Made by a program: the position numbers and the translations under genes. A stretch of DNA of 64,000 nt from Panonychus citri (lineage: Eukaryota > Arthropoda > Arachnida > Trombidiformes > Tetranychidae): contig NW_026515497.1 of the NCBI RefSeq assembly GCF_014898815.1, forward strand, positions 1,116,001 to 1,180,000. Direction: 5' to 3'. Shown here one piece after another: positions 1 through 10,177 of this stretch (positions are counted from its first letter, which is position 1; every line of letters starts with the position of its first letter). The notes below the pieces were generated by a model, which did not search any database, was not told the DNA's origin, and worked only from the letters and a program-made list of their open reading frames with translations.

Positions 1-510
1 AACAACAACAACATGATGGCAATTCAACTGAATCAATGATCAATTCCCATGAATTTTATTTCCTACTGAATTAACTCTCGTATCTTAACCATTAATATTT
101 CATTCACTTAGTTAATCTCATCATCATCATGATCATCATCATAATCCAGCTCACTTTTAACTAATAGATTATATTACCTCATCCTAATGATGATGACCCA
201 AGAGGGAAACGATAAACAACCAAGAGAGGAAAAATTTTTTTTTCGTAAGGAAAAATATGATTCATATCACTTCCTATGTGAATTAAATCATTTATCTTAC
301 AGCAATTAATTGCTAATAACCTTTTTAGTGAAACAATTAAGGGAACCGGCAGTTAACCATTAATCGTTATTAACCACACAATTAACGATCAAGGTTTCAG
401 GTTTGAATAGTTAGTGAATCGCATTTTTTTTTTCTTGCTGAACTGATTGTTTTTAGCGATTATTAGTTAATTGTTGACGTTTCGAATTCGTTTTTTTTTG
501 TTCAACTTAC
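1..510. other. AT-rich noncoding stretch
   Basis: I see no open frame or RNA gene here. The stretch holds short GAT/ATC runs and poly-T tracts. It lies downstream of the CUB exon on the minus strand, so it is probably intron: that exon ends at a GTAAGT donor whose first base is at 510. Confidence 0.5.
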
Positions 511-800
511 GCTAAATGTGATCGCTGGACATCAAACTCATCAAATGTCACCTCGATTATTTGATCTGGACGAGCAACGAAATTGTATAAAAGGCAGTTA
601 ATGTTTTCATCATAAGGTATCGGCCAATTGGGTGAGGTAAAGACACCATACTCTTTACCGTAAGTATCTTGAAAGGTAATACATTTACAATCAGCACCAA
701 GAGATGATATTGATTTGATTGTTAGAGTTAATTGGTTAACAATAATCCAAGTAACATGATAACTTAAAATGGTTACAATTAAATTACAATCAAATTGCAT
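511..800 (-). CDS. CUB-domain protein, first coding exon (partial)
   Basis: The exon starts with ATG at 800 and ends at 511 before a GTAAGT donor, phase 2, so the gene continues to the left, outside the window. The 96 residues begin with a hydrophobic segment (about 6-30) that could be a signal peptide. A CUB-like stretch follows: Cys-x-Cys, then the motif YGVFTSPNWPIPYDENINC, which matches the family pattern of G-x-F-x-S-P-N-W/Y-P-x-x-Y. After it comes an acidic segment ending VTFDEFDVQ. CUB domains are extracellular binding modules of secreted or membrane proteins. An alternative reading starts this exon at an internal TTTTAAG acceptor near 763, joining in phase to a candidate exon at 2374-2437. 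I cannot name the orthologue because only a fraction of one domain is present. Confidence 0.6.
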
Positions 801-1636
801 GATGTATATAAAAAAAACCAGCCAAAGATTGAGATGAAAATGGTCAAGATGAAAACAGTTACATAAGAATCGGTTAGATAATTACAACAAACATTTTACA
901 ATTTAGTTAATTAACACAATTAATTCAAGTACATTTGTATAAATATTTTCTTATCACAATAATTTATCATCACACTTTATATACACATAATTAAGTTGAT
1001 AAACATTGATCACAATAATGATGATTGGTAACCAATTGGTGAACATTTTTTGTACGAATATCCAAAAATTGTCATTCTAATGATGATGATAGTTGATTGT
1101 TGATAATTAAAGATGTTAGATGTACGAAGAATCAATTTTTTTCATAATATTCATCCGACAAATTCATTTTCCCTTTTCTGGTTATAACATATGATTGAGT
1201 TATTATGGGTTATCATGAGTGAGCAGATCACATTTAGTTAAAGTCATGTTACTATTGAAAATTTTCATTCCTCTGGAAATATAATAATGCTAATAACAAT
1301 CTAGCATTATTATTGTTGTTCCTACTCTCTGGTATGATTATTGTTATCATCACAATATATACATACAGGGATAGAGAGGAAAAATCATCCACAATTATTA
1401 TTAAATGTTGAACAGTTCACAGTCACTTTGGTAAAAGTGATAATAATAATAATAATAATACTAACATACTTATCATTATTATTATTATCTTACTTATAAC
1501 AGAGTTACTACTATTACAAAAAAAAATACAATTCTTACGAGAGGAATTGGTTAAGATGAATACACACTCATACTCAACTATTACATGGGTATTCAGTGGG
1601 TATGCGCATTCAGGTTAGTATATTTTCACCAGGATG

Positions 1637-1693
<57 letters not shown>

Positions 1694-2373
1694 AATAGAG
1701 AGAGAAGATGAATACCAATGTATATATATACTTTTGGGATTCCAAGAGTCTGATGATGTCGATGATCATGATGATTAGGGAGAGAAAGAGAGAATTGAAA
1801 AATAAAGAAAAAGATAGATATTCAAACTGGGAATGCGCTTTGTCACAATTCTGTCATTTTCTGTCACTATCGCCATCTATTTGATCATTTCTTTAGATTC
1901 TTTTAAGATTAATTGTTAACTTTTCTTCAATCTTTGATTCTTTCATAATCCTCTGCTGGTGATGATTTTTGATTCATTCCAGTCAATTATTAAATCAATT
2001 TCTTTCCATTTGCTTGTCTCTTATTCCAATGATATTTTCCTCATTCAATTGTGTTCCTGATAACTAATAGTTATCTCATCCTTGATCGTGATCCAACTTT
2101 TTGCAACAATCAACTTGTTTTTTAATATACTTTGATTGTTATTACCATTATCATCTTCGTATCCAATATTAGTCAATATGGTTTAACTTTTTTTTTTCTT
2201 TCGCAACTATTGATGAAAATTCAATAGTATATTATTAATGTATTGGTGGCTTTCAACGTTATCATTATCGGTGAGAAAATCAGATTTATCTGGAATATAA
2301 AAGAGGCTATAGAATGAGAATAGAGTAACAAATTAGTATTGATTACAATCAGAAATTTGATATTAAAACTCAC
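801..2373. other. Noncoding stretch with GA microsatellite
   Basis: No supported gene. It contains a TAA run near 1440-1460, a 50-bp GA repeat (1641-1690), and one CGCCATCT motif at 1871-1878 that recurs near other gene starts in this window. If the exon at 2374-2437 belongs to the CUB gene, this is an intron. Confidence 0.5.
1641..1690. repeat. (GA)25 microsatellite
   Basis: Uninterrupted GA dinucleotide repeat of 50 bp, followed by further GA-rich sequence to about 1710. Confidence 0.95.
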
Positions 2374-2437
2374 CTTTGGAGGTTGACAATTGGCTCTCGA
2401 TTGTTGGATCGATAAATGAAATTAGTGTATACGTGCT
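2374..2437 (-). CDS. Candidate internal exon, 64 bp, identity unknown
   Basis: On the minus strand an acceptor ending CTAAACAG precedes 2437 and a GTGAGT donor follows 2374. One frame reads HVYTNFIYRSNNREPIVNLQ and leaves two bases, which fit the phase needed by the internal acceptor in the CUB exon to its left. The agreement could be chance, since one in three joins fits. It may equally be an untranslated exon of the same gene. No homologue recognised. Confidence 0.3.
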
Positions 2438-4756
2438 CTGTTTAGGTAATTAGATTTGGGCGACAATTATTAATTCGTTACAATCGTTAAATCATCAAGA
2501 ATTTTCTTTTCATTTCTCTGGAAGATTTTGATTTTTGATTGGTGTTCTTTTCTTGGACAAATTCCCTTGATCGTGAAAAAATTACTCCGATTTTTTTTTG
2601 TCTCTTGCTTAATTTGAGGTTCCAAACAATTTACTTTTGATTGCAAAAAGGTAATTGGTTTTAAAAAGCAATTCTCAGGGTAGATGGAGAAAAACAAGAA
2701 ACGAATTTCAATGGAAAAACTGGTCAATGGGCTATTTTAGGTTTTCCTTTGGATAATATTATCTAGATCAAAGTGATGGAGAGAAAAAAAAGAAAAGAGA
2801 AAAAAATGTTATCAAATTTGTCACCAGAGATGAAGAGGAAAAAATAAAATAGAAAATAAAGTGACACGAAAAAGACAACAAGATAAAAAAAATGGAGAAA
2901 AGAAAAAGTTCTAAGGAGAAAAGGCTTTTCTTCACTTCACTTGACTTACATTCTGAATGACTTATTGTTTTGGTTAGTTTGTTTTTCTCGAATTATTTTC
3001 ATCTTATTCTTTGTTTCAACGTTACCTTAAATCGTAGATGTTACTGTTTGAAAGATAATTTTCTTGTTTGCAAGAAAAAGACCAAGAAAAAAAATCCCAA
3101 AGGGAAATTGTCATCAATCAACTTGACCACAACATTCAAACTTTGACTTTCTTCTGGTTGCAGTTTGGAACTTTTTTCATCAGCCTACTCTCTCTCTCTC
3201 TCTCTCTCTTCCTCTTTAAAAGGTGAAATTCAGCTTCAACCATGATGATGATCCAGAAAAGGATGAAAGATAAAAGCTTTGTCGTTGTTAAGGGTTTTCC
3301 GTGACATCAACAATAGATCATAGACTGAACTTGGCTAATTAATCAAGCATTTGTTAACAATTGGCTGGAAATGAGAGCGAAAGTGTTTGATGAAATGCCA
3401 GAGTTACGAAAGCAGTTGTATTACCAGTCAATGAGCAGCCAGTTACTTTAGGGTGGAAGATGAAATGATGACGATAACGATGATGAAGATGAAGATGCTG
3501 GAGTAATGGTGTGAGTGCTTAAGATTGGAGAATCATGTAAGTAGGATCTATGGATCATTTAACCGACAACCAATACTCTCTTTATCGATCTTTAACCATC
3601 TCCCTTGTCTCTTCTTCTTGGTAATCATGTGTACATGTATTATGATCACTTTAACTCCTTCTTCTTTTCCTCATCCTTGTCTTTTTTTTTCATTCTCTTT
3701 TTCAAACTCAACTTGCAGTCTCCAAAATCTTCACCAGAAGAAAACATCAGCCACCGATGTTGTTAAAAGAGAAGATCAAACATCTGGAATTTAGTCATTA
3801 GGATCAACAAATAGACACATCACCAAAATCAAAGAATTAAAAAAAATTAGAATAATAATCAATCACCAATTTAATTGTCTCCATGAAGAAGAAAATTCAA
3901 AACAAAATTGTCACATTTTCGCCTCGAGGAGGAAACACTTTTCTCTTTGGTTAACCCAAAAATCACACAAGAAAAAAGAACCAACTGACAGAGAACAAAT
4001 AATCAGAAAAAACTCTACAAACCAATCAACAATATTCCAATTTCCAAACAAAATAAATTATCACTCATTAAAACAAAAAGATACAAACAATTAACTAATT
4101 GTTTACAATAAATGAATATTTAAAATCCAAGAGCTGAAAAGATAAGTGTTACATTTAATTTAAATGATTTACAAAAGAAAAACAAGTAGCGACATCTGTT
4201 GAAAAAGAAGTTAATTATTCTCTTTAAATTTTAAACTGAATTTGTAACAATTTCCAATTGAAAACAAAGAAGAAAATTTCAACCAAGAAGATTAAAAATC
4301 TAAACCCAAACAGAAAACTAACAATTAACTAATCACGAATCAATTTAAACTAACCAACGAAAAGAAAATGAAAATAATGAAAACAGCACCAAAGAAAGAA
4401 AAGAAAAGAAAAATTAAACAATTTAATTAATCTAAATCTCAGTTGAAAGTGGAAGACCCAACAGAGATGAAATTAATGACATGTAATTAAAAAGCAAATT
4501 GAATTGGATTAAAATTGGAATGGAAAACAATTAAAGAGAAGAAGAAGAAAAAAAGAAAAAAATTTTAACCGTTGGAAAGAAAAAGAATTTAAACTTCGCG
4601 CGTAATTTGGTTTCTTTTATTCTCTCGAATGTGATTGGCCAATGGTTCGGGTTTGATTCTCTTACTGTTACTTTGGTTTTTTCTGTTAATCTTTTTGTAT
4701 CTTTGTTTTCATTCTTAATCAGCTTAGTCTTGTGGTCTCTTGTGGTAATCATCGTA
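2438..4756. other. AT-rich noncoding stretch
   Basis: No convincing gene. Open frames here are short, low in complexity and rich in Phe/Leu/Ser, as expected from T-rich DNA. A CT run lies at about 3189-3209. A motif related to CGCCATCT (GCGACATCTG) is at 4189-4198. Confidence 0.45.
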
Positions 4757-5074
4757 ATGATTTTCGTGAATAACCAAATTACCATCAACTTAGTTGGTGG
4801 AGAAATTCTAATTGTTTTTCAAGGAGATGCCAATAAACTGCCGATGTTTGAAACCAACAACCTTTGGATCAGAATTGACGAAGAAGTTTCTCAAATAGCT
4901 GTTCTTTTGGATCTGGAAAACTTCTTCTTCCAATGTCTAACTATAAATGAATTATGTAAGTTAAACTATAACCTACTCAAAATTGTAAATTTTATATCCT
5001 GTGACTCTGAAAATCTATCAATAGATGAAAATTTTGTTATTACCTCCAAAAATACCCTAAGATTTTTCAAATAA
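4757..5074 (+). CDS. Small uncharacterised ORF
   Basis: An open frame of 105 residues runs from the ATG at 4757 to a TAA. The same frame is open for another 50 codons upstream, but that part is a T-rich hydrophobic run without an ATG. The predicted protein is ordinary in composition (for example GDANKLPMFETNNLWIRIDE) and not a microsatellite translation, which is why it is listed. It lies about 130 bp downstream of the minus-strand zinc-knuckle cluster, tail to tail. I recognise no family. It could be a small gene, an exon, or a decayed relative of the neighbouring cluster. Confidence 0.3.
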   Translation: MIFVNNQITINLVGGEILIVFQGDANKLPMFETNNLWIRIDEEVSQIAVLLDLENFFFQCLTINELCKLNYNLLKIVNFISCDSENLSIDENFVITSKNTLRFFK

Positions 5075-5207
5075 GAATGTAAACTAAAAGACAATTAAAT
5101 TAAAAGACATATACGTTAAAGGACATATGAATAAAATATTAATTAATATAAATTCGATGAATCTTGTTTATTCTTCTTAATGGACAAATGAATATCTTTA
5201 AAGCTCC

Positions 5208-6047
5208 TTAAACATCCGAATTGTGTAAATAAATGTTGGTCAGGTCAACTTGAAATTGTGCGGTTCCTTCTCTCACCATTTCTAACAATTGATCACAAAA
5301 ATTAGAATGCGTATGAACCAAACCACATTGGGAACAACGGCGTCTTCGACGACATTCCAAAGCGTGAAAAGGTCTAGCGCAATTACGACAGATCACGTCC
5401 AGATTACACTCGTGTTCTCCATTATAGTACTTCTTGCAAAAAGGACATTGTAACACCCCTGTATTATCAAAGCAGTGAATAGTCTTACCATTATAAGTTA
5501 ATCCCATTCCTAAAAAGAATGAACAAGAATTAAAAAGCCAATTAGATCGAAAGAAAGTTAATTTACTTAAAACAAAGGGAAATTACTCACTAGCTTGATG
5601 GAGCAGTTTATAAGTTGACAAACCACACTTAACAATGACCATTTCTCCAATGGTATTCCTCTTCACCTCCTTTAATGTTAAACTATTACCAGGTAATCCA
5701 ATTGAACCGGCCATTTTTGCTAACATGAGCTCCATTGACACAACATTTTCAGGTTTGAAAAAACATATTTCATTATCCAGAAAAGGAATTGGAACCACAT
5801 CACTTACGAAATCTTCATTTTTTAAGATTTCGGTAAAATGGGTCACATTAGAAGAAAAAATACTTATACCAAAAGAATCATCGGAATACAATTTAATTAG
5901 ATTTCGATTGATGAAAATCTCTCCCATTCTTTCAAACTCTTTCTCCATATCAACTAATGAGTAATCAGGATTAGGTATAAGTCTCCAATATCGATATGGG
6001 CAAAAACATCCGAAATTTACCTTCACTGAGTAATTTTTTATAGACAT
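5208..6047 (-). CDS. Intron-containing zinc-knuckle protein, ORF1/gag-like (gene D)
   Basis: Two exons: 6047-5591 (ATG at 6047) and 5509-5208, with an 81-bp intron (GTGAGT donor; acceptor CATTCTTTTTAG). The join is phase 1 and gives 252 residues. Exon 1 is a basic/hydrophobic domain without Cys clusters. Exon 2 is Cys-rich with three CxxC-led modules at about residues 174-187, 193-205 and 211-224 (CRNCARPFHALEC is closest to a classical knuckle). Across the splice join the protein aligns with the ORF1 of the retrotransposon at 59.8 kb: a loop plus 'NGK-I-x-FD' just before the first CxxC. That supports both the intron and the family. It is last in a minus-strand series of four. A role in binding nucleic acid is inferred from the family. 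Without a linked RT frame and with an intron, it may be a host gene derived from ORF1. Confidence 0.65.
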
Positions 6048-6286
6048 TATTATTTGATTTTTTGATTAATCAAAATAAATTCAAAAAGAAACAAAGATAA
6101 AATAAAAAACAAAAAGACAAAAAGACAAAATCACAATCTAAAAATCAAATGAAACTACAAACAACTTCCACCAATTAAACGACAAAATGAACCAATTTTT
6201 TGAAAAAAAGCTCCCACTTCAAAAATAGATCATAGATGGAGACACTTATTCGTTATTGGCCATTTAAAATGGTGGCACTTCCGGTA

Positions 6287-6703
6287 TCACCATTTTAAAC
6301 TGATCCTCCTCGTACCATTAGGGAAGATCTCACAATCAGATTCTCTTAACTCTAGGAAAACTTCGAGATAGATCAATCTTATTGAAGAGTATTTTCCTTT
6401 AGTATCTTGAGGAAGAAGAAGGAATGCCCATTCACTGCTTGAAATAAAATAAGGAGCATCAAAAACAGGATGAATCTTGTTTTTATAACAAAGATACATA
6501 CTGTTCTCAGCCAAAACCTTCCTGAATTTCTCAGTTATCACCAAGCTCACTCGATATTTATCTTCTTGCTTAATAAACTCGTAACTTTTTACGGATGAAG
6601 GGTGTTGACCATTAGATGAGCACAACATAAGAACAAAGTACTTAAATTCAACATTAAAACTCAAATCAGTATAATAATAAACGTCAAAATAATTAGACTC
6701 CAT
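6287..6703 (-). CDS. Uncharacterised protein in the ORF1-like cluster (gene C)
   Basis: Single open frame of 138 residues from the ATG at 6703 to a TGA. It begins MESNYFDVYYYTDLSFNVEF and ends in a basic segment, without zinc knuckles. Size, position and composition resemble the N-terminal half of gene D, which lies 239 bp downstream on the same strand. It may therefore be a truncated family member or one whose zinc exon has been lost. I could not find a good donor joining it to a Cys-rich exon. Membership in the family is inferred from context rather than from a diagnostic motif. Confidence 0.45.
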   Translation of the reverse strand: MESNYFDVYYYTDLSFNVEFKYFVLMLCSSNGQHPSSVKSYEFIKQEDKYRVSLVITEKFRKVLAENSMYLCYKNKIHPVFDAPYFISSSEWAFLLLPQDTKGKYSSIRLIYLEVFLELRESDCEIFPNGTRRISLKW

Positions 6704-6841
6704 TTTTTAATCAAAAGAAAATGAAAAGAATTATTTTTTACTTAAAAACAAAATGTCAACGGAAATACACCTTTCTTCACTCATTTCTCTTTGTAGCTCC
6801 ACCTTTTGAATCTTTTCCAAATTCAATTTTTTTGCGCGAAA

Positions 6842-7888
6842 TCAACAAGATTCATAATCTGGTTCCAAAATCAAACATTTGTAATTGAAATTAATCCTTT
6901 CCAGAGCCAAATTTACTCTTGAGATAAACACTTTACAAGCACGGTCCAATCCTGAATGTCCCCTGGTTCCACATGAAGGGCACAGTAATGTAATCGATGA
7001 ACAATCTAAAAAAGTATGAGATTCGCTACATTTGTAACACTTCGGCTCATTCACACAATTTTTCTCCAAATGACCAAATTGACTACAATTAATACAAAAC
7101 TTTATATTCAAGTTATCATAAACTTGATACTTTTTACCATCCAAGAATAAATAACGCTCCTCCATTTCAGTTACTAAGCTATACATTTCTGGTGTCAAAC
7201 TCAATAAAAGTATGTCATGATTAGTCTTGAAAATGTAAAACTCAACTTTCACTTGATCTTTATCCAACCAAGAATTTTCCTGAGCCAATTTAGTCAACAA
7301 TTCACCGCTTCGCACGTAGTGATTAACCCCATTACATCTCGATATTAACAACTTCACCACAGGATTAACCAGCTTAGGTATATGCCAATCGAACTGAGGA
7401 AATTGTGATGCCAATTGCTGATAACTTATCCATCTCTCTTGCTGATTAGAAAAACGAATTTTTAAGCAAGAACATCCTTGATCCACCAAGAACTCCTTCT
7501 CCTTCAACTTCATGGCCAAATCCCTTAAAGTAACGTAATTCCCACGATTAACCTTTTTTCCTTTAGATCTAACCAATAGACTCCAATGACGAACATAATC
7601 TACCTCCAATACCATAGGCTTTATATGCTTAGGGATCTTCTTTGGCACAACGTCATCTAATCTATAACTAAACAACTCTTTAACCCTTTGTTGCCTCTCT
7701 GTCAAAGGCCCTTCATAAGCCTGTAAATCCAAAAGAAGCTCCATTTGACCACCATATGAACATATTAAATCTTCATTACTCAACATTAGATTAACAGCCA
7801 TTTGATCCAATTTTTCATCTATCAAAAGAAAAGAGATTAAAATCATAACAATTTACTCACTCAACTATGAAAAGCTTAACTTACCCAT
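6842..7888 (-). CDS. Intron-containing zinc-knuckle protein, ORF1/gag-like (gene B)
   Basis: The start is an ATG in a tiny first coding exon (7888-7885, bases ATGG) with a GTAAGT donor. A 66-bp intron ends in a pyrimidine-rich TTTTGATAG acceptor, and exon 2 runs 7818-6842. The join is phase 1 and gives MDEKLDQMAVNL..., 326 residues. An RRM-like middle region is followed by three zinc knuckles at about residues 243-256 (CINCSQFGHLEKNC, a perfect CX2CX4HX4C), 262-274 and 281-296. The tail ALERINFNYK is shared with gene A and with the 57.9-kb gene. This knuckle array is typical of ORF1 (gag-like) nucleocapsid proteins of non-LTR retrotransposons. No endonuclease or RT frame follows on this strand. 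The intron and intact frame suggest a captured, expressed gene. Confidence 0.7.
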
Positions 7889-8126
7889 TGAACACCTTTT
7901 AATCAATTATAACTATCAACAAATTAATTTTAAGAATAGTTAATTAATATATGAAAATTTTTTCAATTTTATTTAATTGTAAACAAAGACACTTTTCATG
8001 AATACATTACTACTATCACCATGGTGATAAAAGGAACACTTATTTAGAGGGAACTTCAAATTTTTGAGCTTGCATTAAAAAAACCACTATGGAAAAAGCT
8101 TTTACTCATTTGAAGTTCACAATTTC

Positions 8127-9188
8127 TTAAAAGATTACATAACGGTATCGGTGATTAATACGCTCTAATTCAGCTCCCAATAACCTTTGATATGTTGAAC
8201 ACTTTATCAAAAGCATTTTCACCCTCCTTACCACAATTAGGACATTTTGTTCATCCAACTTTAAACGTAATCGACAATCTTTGGACAGATGACCAGAACA
8301 ACAATATCCGCACAAAGTCAATCTGAAACATTTTTCTCTTTTGTGTCCATATCGACAACAATTTTGACACATCAAAATTGGTATATAGTCAACAACAGCC
8401 ACCTTGCCACTCGGTGTCTTAACGTAACCATCACTTTCCTCTATAAGAACACGAATTCTTGATTCAACCTGCAAGAGAACATTACAAAAAGAACCTCTTG
8501 ACAAAAGATTCACTTTCCAATTAACACGAAGACTTTCACTCCATCTATTCCATAAAAATAAATTCTTGATCCATATCTTCATCTTCTCTTCATCATCGTT
8601 CTGATCTATATGACAATTAACTAATTTTATCAACGGGTCACTCAATTGAGGAAACTTCAATGAGAAAGTTCTAATGAAATCTTCATGTGAAAGAAACTTC
8701 TCCTTCAAGAAGTAACGATTTTCATCCTTTTCCACATAAATTTTTAAACAAAATTTCCCCATCTTGACATCATCAATATAAGAAACCAACTCTGGATGAC
8801 TCTCTAAATAGACTTTAAATCTGGCGTTTATATCAGGACCAAATGAACTTTCCTCAAGAGAGAACAATAACAAAACAGGTCTGATAGGAAGATCCTCGAC
8901 ATTTAACCAATTTTCCTTAGAACTGTGTACGTTATAACGTAAGAAAATTTTACTCTCGTAATCTTTTCTTGTCCTTTTTTCACTCATATCAATTGAGCCA
9001 ACTTCTAGGGGATTTCGATCCTCCTCTTCTTGAACATCCACGGCCACATAATGATCATGAAGTGACATAAAATTAATTATCATCTTCCTCTTGGTGTCAT
9101 CCAACAAATTTAACTCATCATTTTCCAGAAAATCCCGAAGTAATGAAACCATTTCAGCAACGTCTTGCTCACCATAATTTTTTATCAT
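8127..9188 (-). CDS. Zinc-knuckle protein, ORF1/gag-like (gene A)
   Basis: Open frame of 353 residues from the ATG at 9188. The middle part aligns by eye with the 57.9-kb gene (pattern P-x-IK, then NRW...W, then a segment ending in an EDKNGQV-like/ESDGYV stretch). Next come CQNCCRYGHKREKC (about 274-287, CX2CX4HX4C) and CGYCCSGHLSKDC (about 293-305). The third knuckle of its relatives is degenerate. The C-terminus ELERINHRYRYVIF matches ELERMNYQYKIIMA of the relative. The ATG overlaps the stop of an upstream 41-codon frame (ATGA), so either the true start is at 9310 with a one-base frame change, or translation restarts. It is the first gene of the minus-strand cluster and faces the retrotransposon at 9346. 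Confidence 0.65.
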   Translation of the reverse strand: MIKNYGEQDVAEMVSLLRDFLENDELNLLDDTKRKMIINFMSLHDHYVAVDVQEEEDRNPLEVGSIDMSEKRTRKDYESKIFLRYNVHSSKENWLNVEDLPIRPVLLLFSLEESSFGPDINARFKVYLESHPELVSYIDDVKMGKFCLKIYVEKDENRYFLKEKFLSHEDFIRTFSLKFPQLSDPLIKLVNCHIDQNDDEEKMKIWIKNLFLWNRWSESLRVNWKVNLLSRGSFCNVLLQVESRIRVLIEESDGYVKTPSGKVAVVDYIPILMCQNCCRYGHKREKCFRLTLCGYCCSGHLSKDCRLRLKLDEQNVLIVVRRVKMLLIKCSTYQRLLGAELERINHRYRYVIF

Positions 9189-9310
9189 CTCCTCACTATA
9201 GCTACCTCATATTTGGTCATATACTTTTCAATCACAAAAAGAGAGGCTTCCAGATCTCGACAAGCTTCACCTTCAAACAAATCACCATCATTTAACTTTC
9301 TCTTTGACAT
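9185..9310 (-). CDS. 41-codon upstream frame overlapping gene A
   Basis: Frame from ATG at 9310 (MSKRKLNDGDLFEGEACRDL...) to a TGA that shares bases with the gene A ATG. Its acidic/helical sequence resembles a plausible N-terminus. By alignment with gene B (YGGQMELLLDL against YGEQDVAEMVSLL), part of it corresponds to sequence encoded upstream in relatives. The two frames differ by one base. No donor/acceptor pair I tried joins them in phase with good sites. Confidence 0.4.
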   Translation of the reverse strand: MSKRKLNDGDLFEGEACRDLEASLFVIEKYMTKYEVAIVRR

Positions 9311-9345
9311 CTTTTTTCCAAAAACAAAACAAAATTACTTTAACT
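9311..9345. promoter_or_regulatory. 35-bp head-to-head intergenic gap
   Basis: The minus-strand frame at 9310 and the plus-strand endonuclease frame at 9346 start back to back with only this A/T-rich spacer between them. Such spacing leaves no room for two separate promoters. It is either a bidirectional start region or a retrotransposition junction. Confidence 0.4.
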
Positions 9346-10172
9346 ATGTTTATAAAAGTTGTTAACTTACAAAGAAAACTAAAACTTATAATCATGTTCT
9401 CAACAAATTCAAAAGTAAAAATGACTATATTCTAGTTATGAGTGAGCTAACCAACAGAATGGACTTTGCTATCAACATTTACAAGAACAACAAAATCGCC
9501 TTAGGACTGCCCACCACCGTTAAAAAAATCAACATCAACTACAGTTACGATAACATTATAGTTTGCCTTGCAAGACATTATCACGATCACTTCTTTTTTA
9601 TTGCTGTCTATAATCACAACACCAAAAATGAAAATTTTTGGAATCAACTAGAGGAAATTTTAAACTCCATCGGTAGTTACCCAATCATACTAGCTGGCGA
9701 CGTAAATTATGAAACGGAACTGTGGTGTGACCAACCAAAGATCTATTTCAACAAATCTTTAACCAAAAGAATTAATAATCTCTTCAATGATTTTCACTTT
9801 AAATCGATAAACTTAAAATCAAGAGATGAAAACTACACAAGAAAGGACAAAAGAATTAATACTAAGACAATCATCGATTTAATCCTGATCAACTTTGAAA
9901 GTAAGACAGAAATTAAACTGATTGATACCAATTTAAGCGACCACAGAATCATTAATGGTTACATAGAATCATTTCCCCTGAATAAAATCAAAATAAGCTT
10001 TTATGACTTCCTAATTAAGAAAATTTCATATGAAGACATCAACGAAACAACCAATAAGATAATGTGTCAGCCCATTAAATTCAGATTTCAAGGAAAAAAC
10101 CCTTTCAATCAACGACAGGACATTAACAACCATTGGAAAAATATTGAATCAATCAAAATAGAAACAGTTTAG
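9346..10172 (+). pseudogene. Endonuclease (EEP/APE-like) domain of retrotransposon 1
   Basis: The N-terminal strand motif of APE-type endonucleases is recognisable in the frame starting ATG at 9346 (FIKVVNLQRK). The domain then continues in another frame after the A-run 9375-9378. The frame from 9438 to 10172 carries PIILAGDVNYETELW (equivalent of the GDFN box), TIIDLILI and NLSDHRIIN (catalytic SDH box). The conserved Glu-containing stretch (LVMSELTN) lies just around 9438, so a start at 9438 would cut off catalytic residues. That is why I assign the 5' part upstream. The enzyme would nick the target DNA for target-primed reverse transcription. Confidence 0.7.
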
Positions 10173-10177
10173 ACAAT

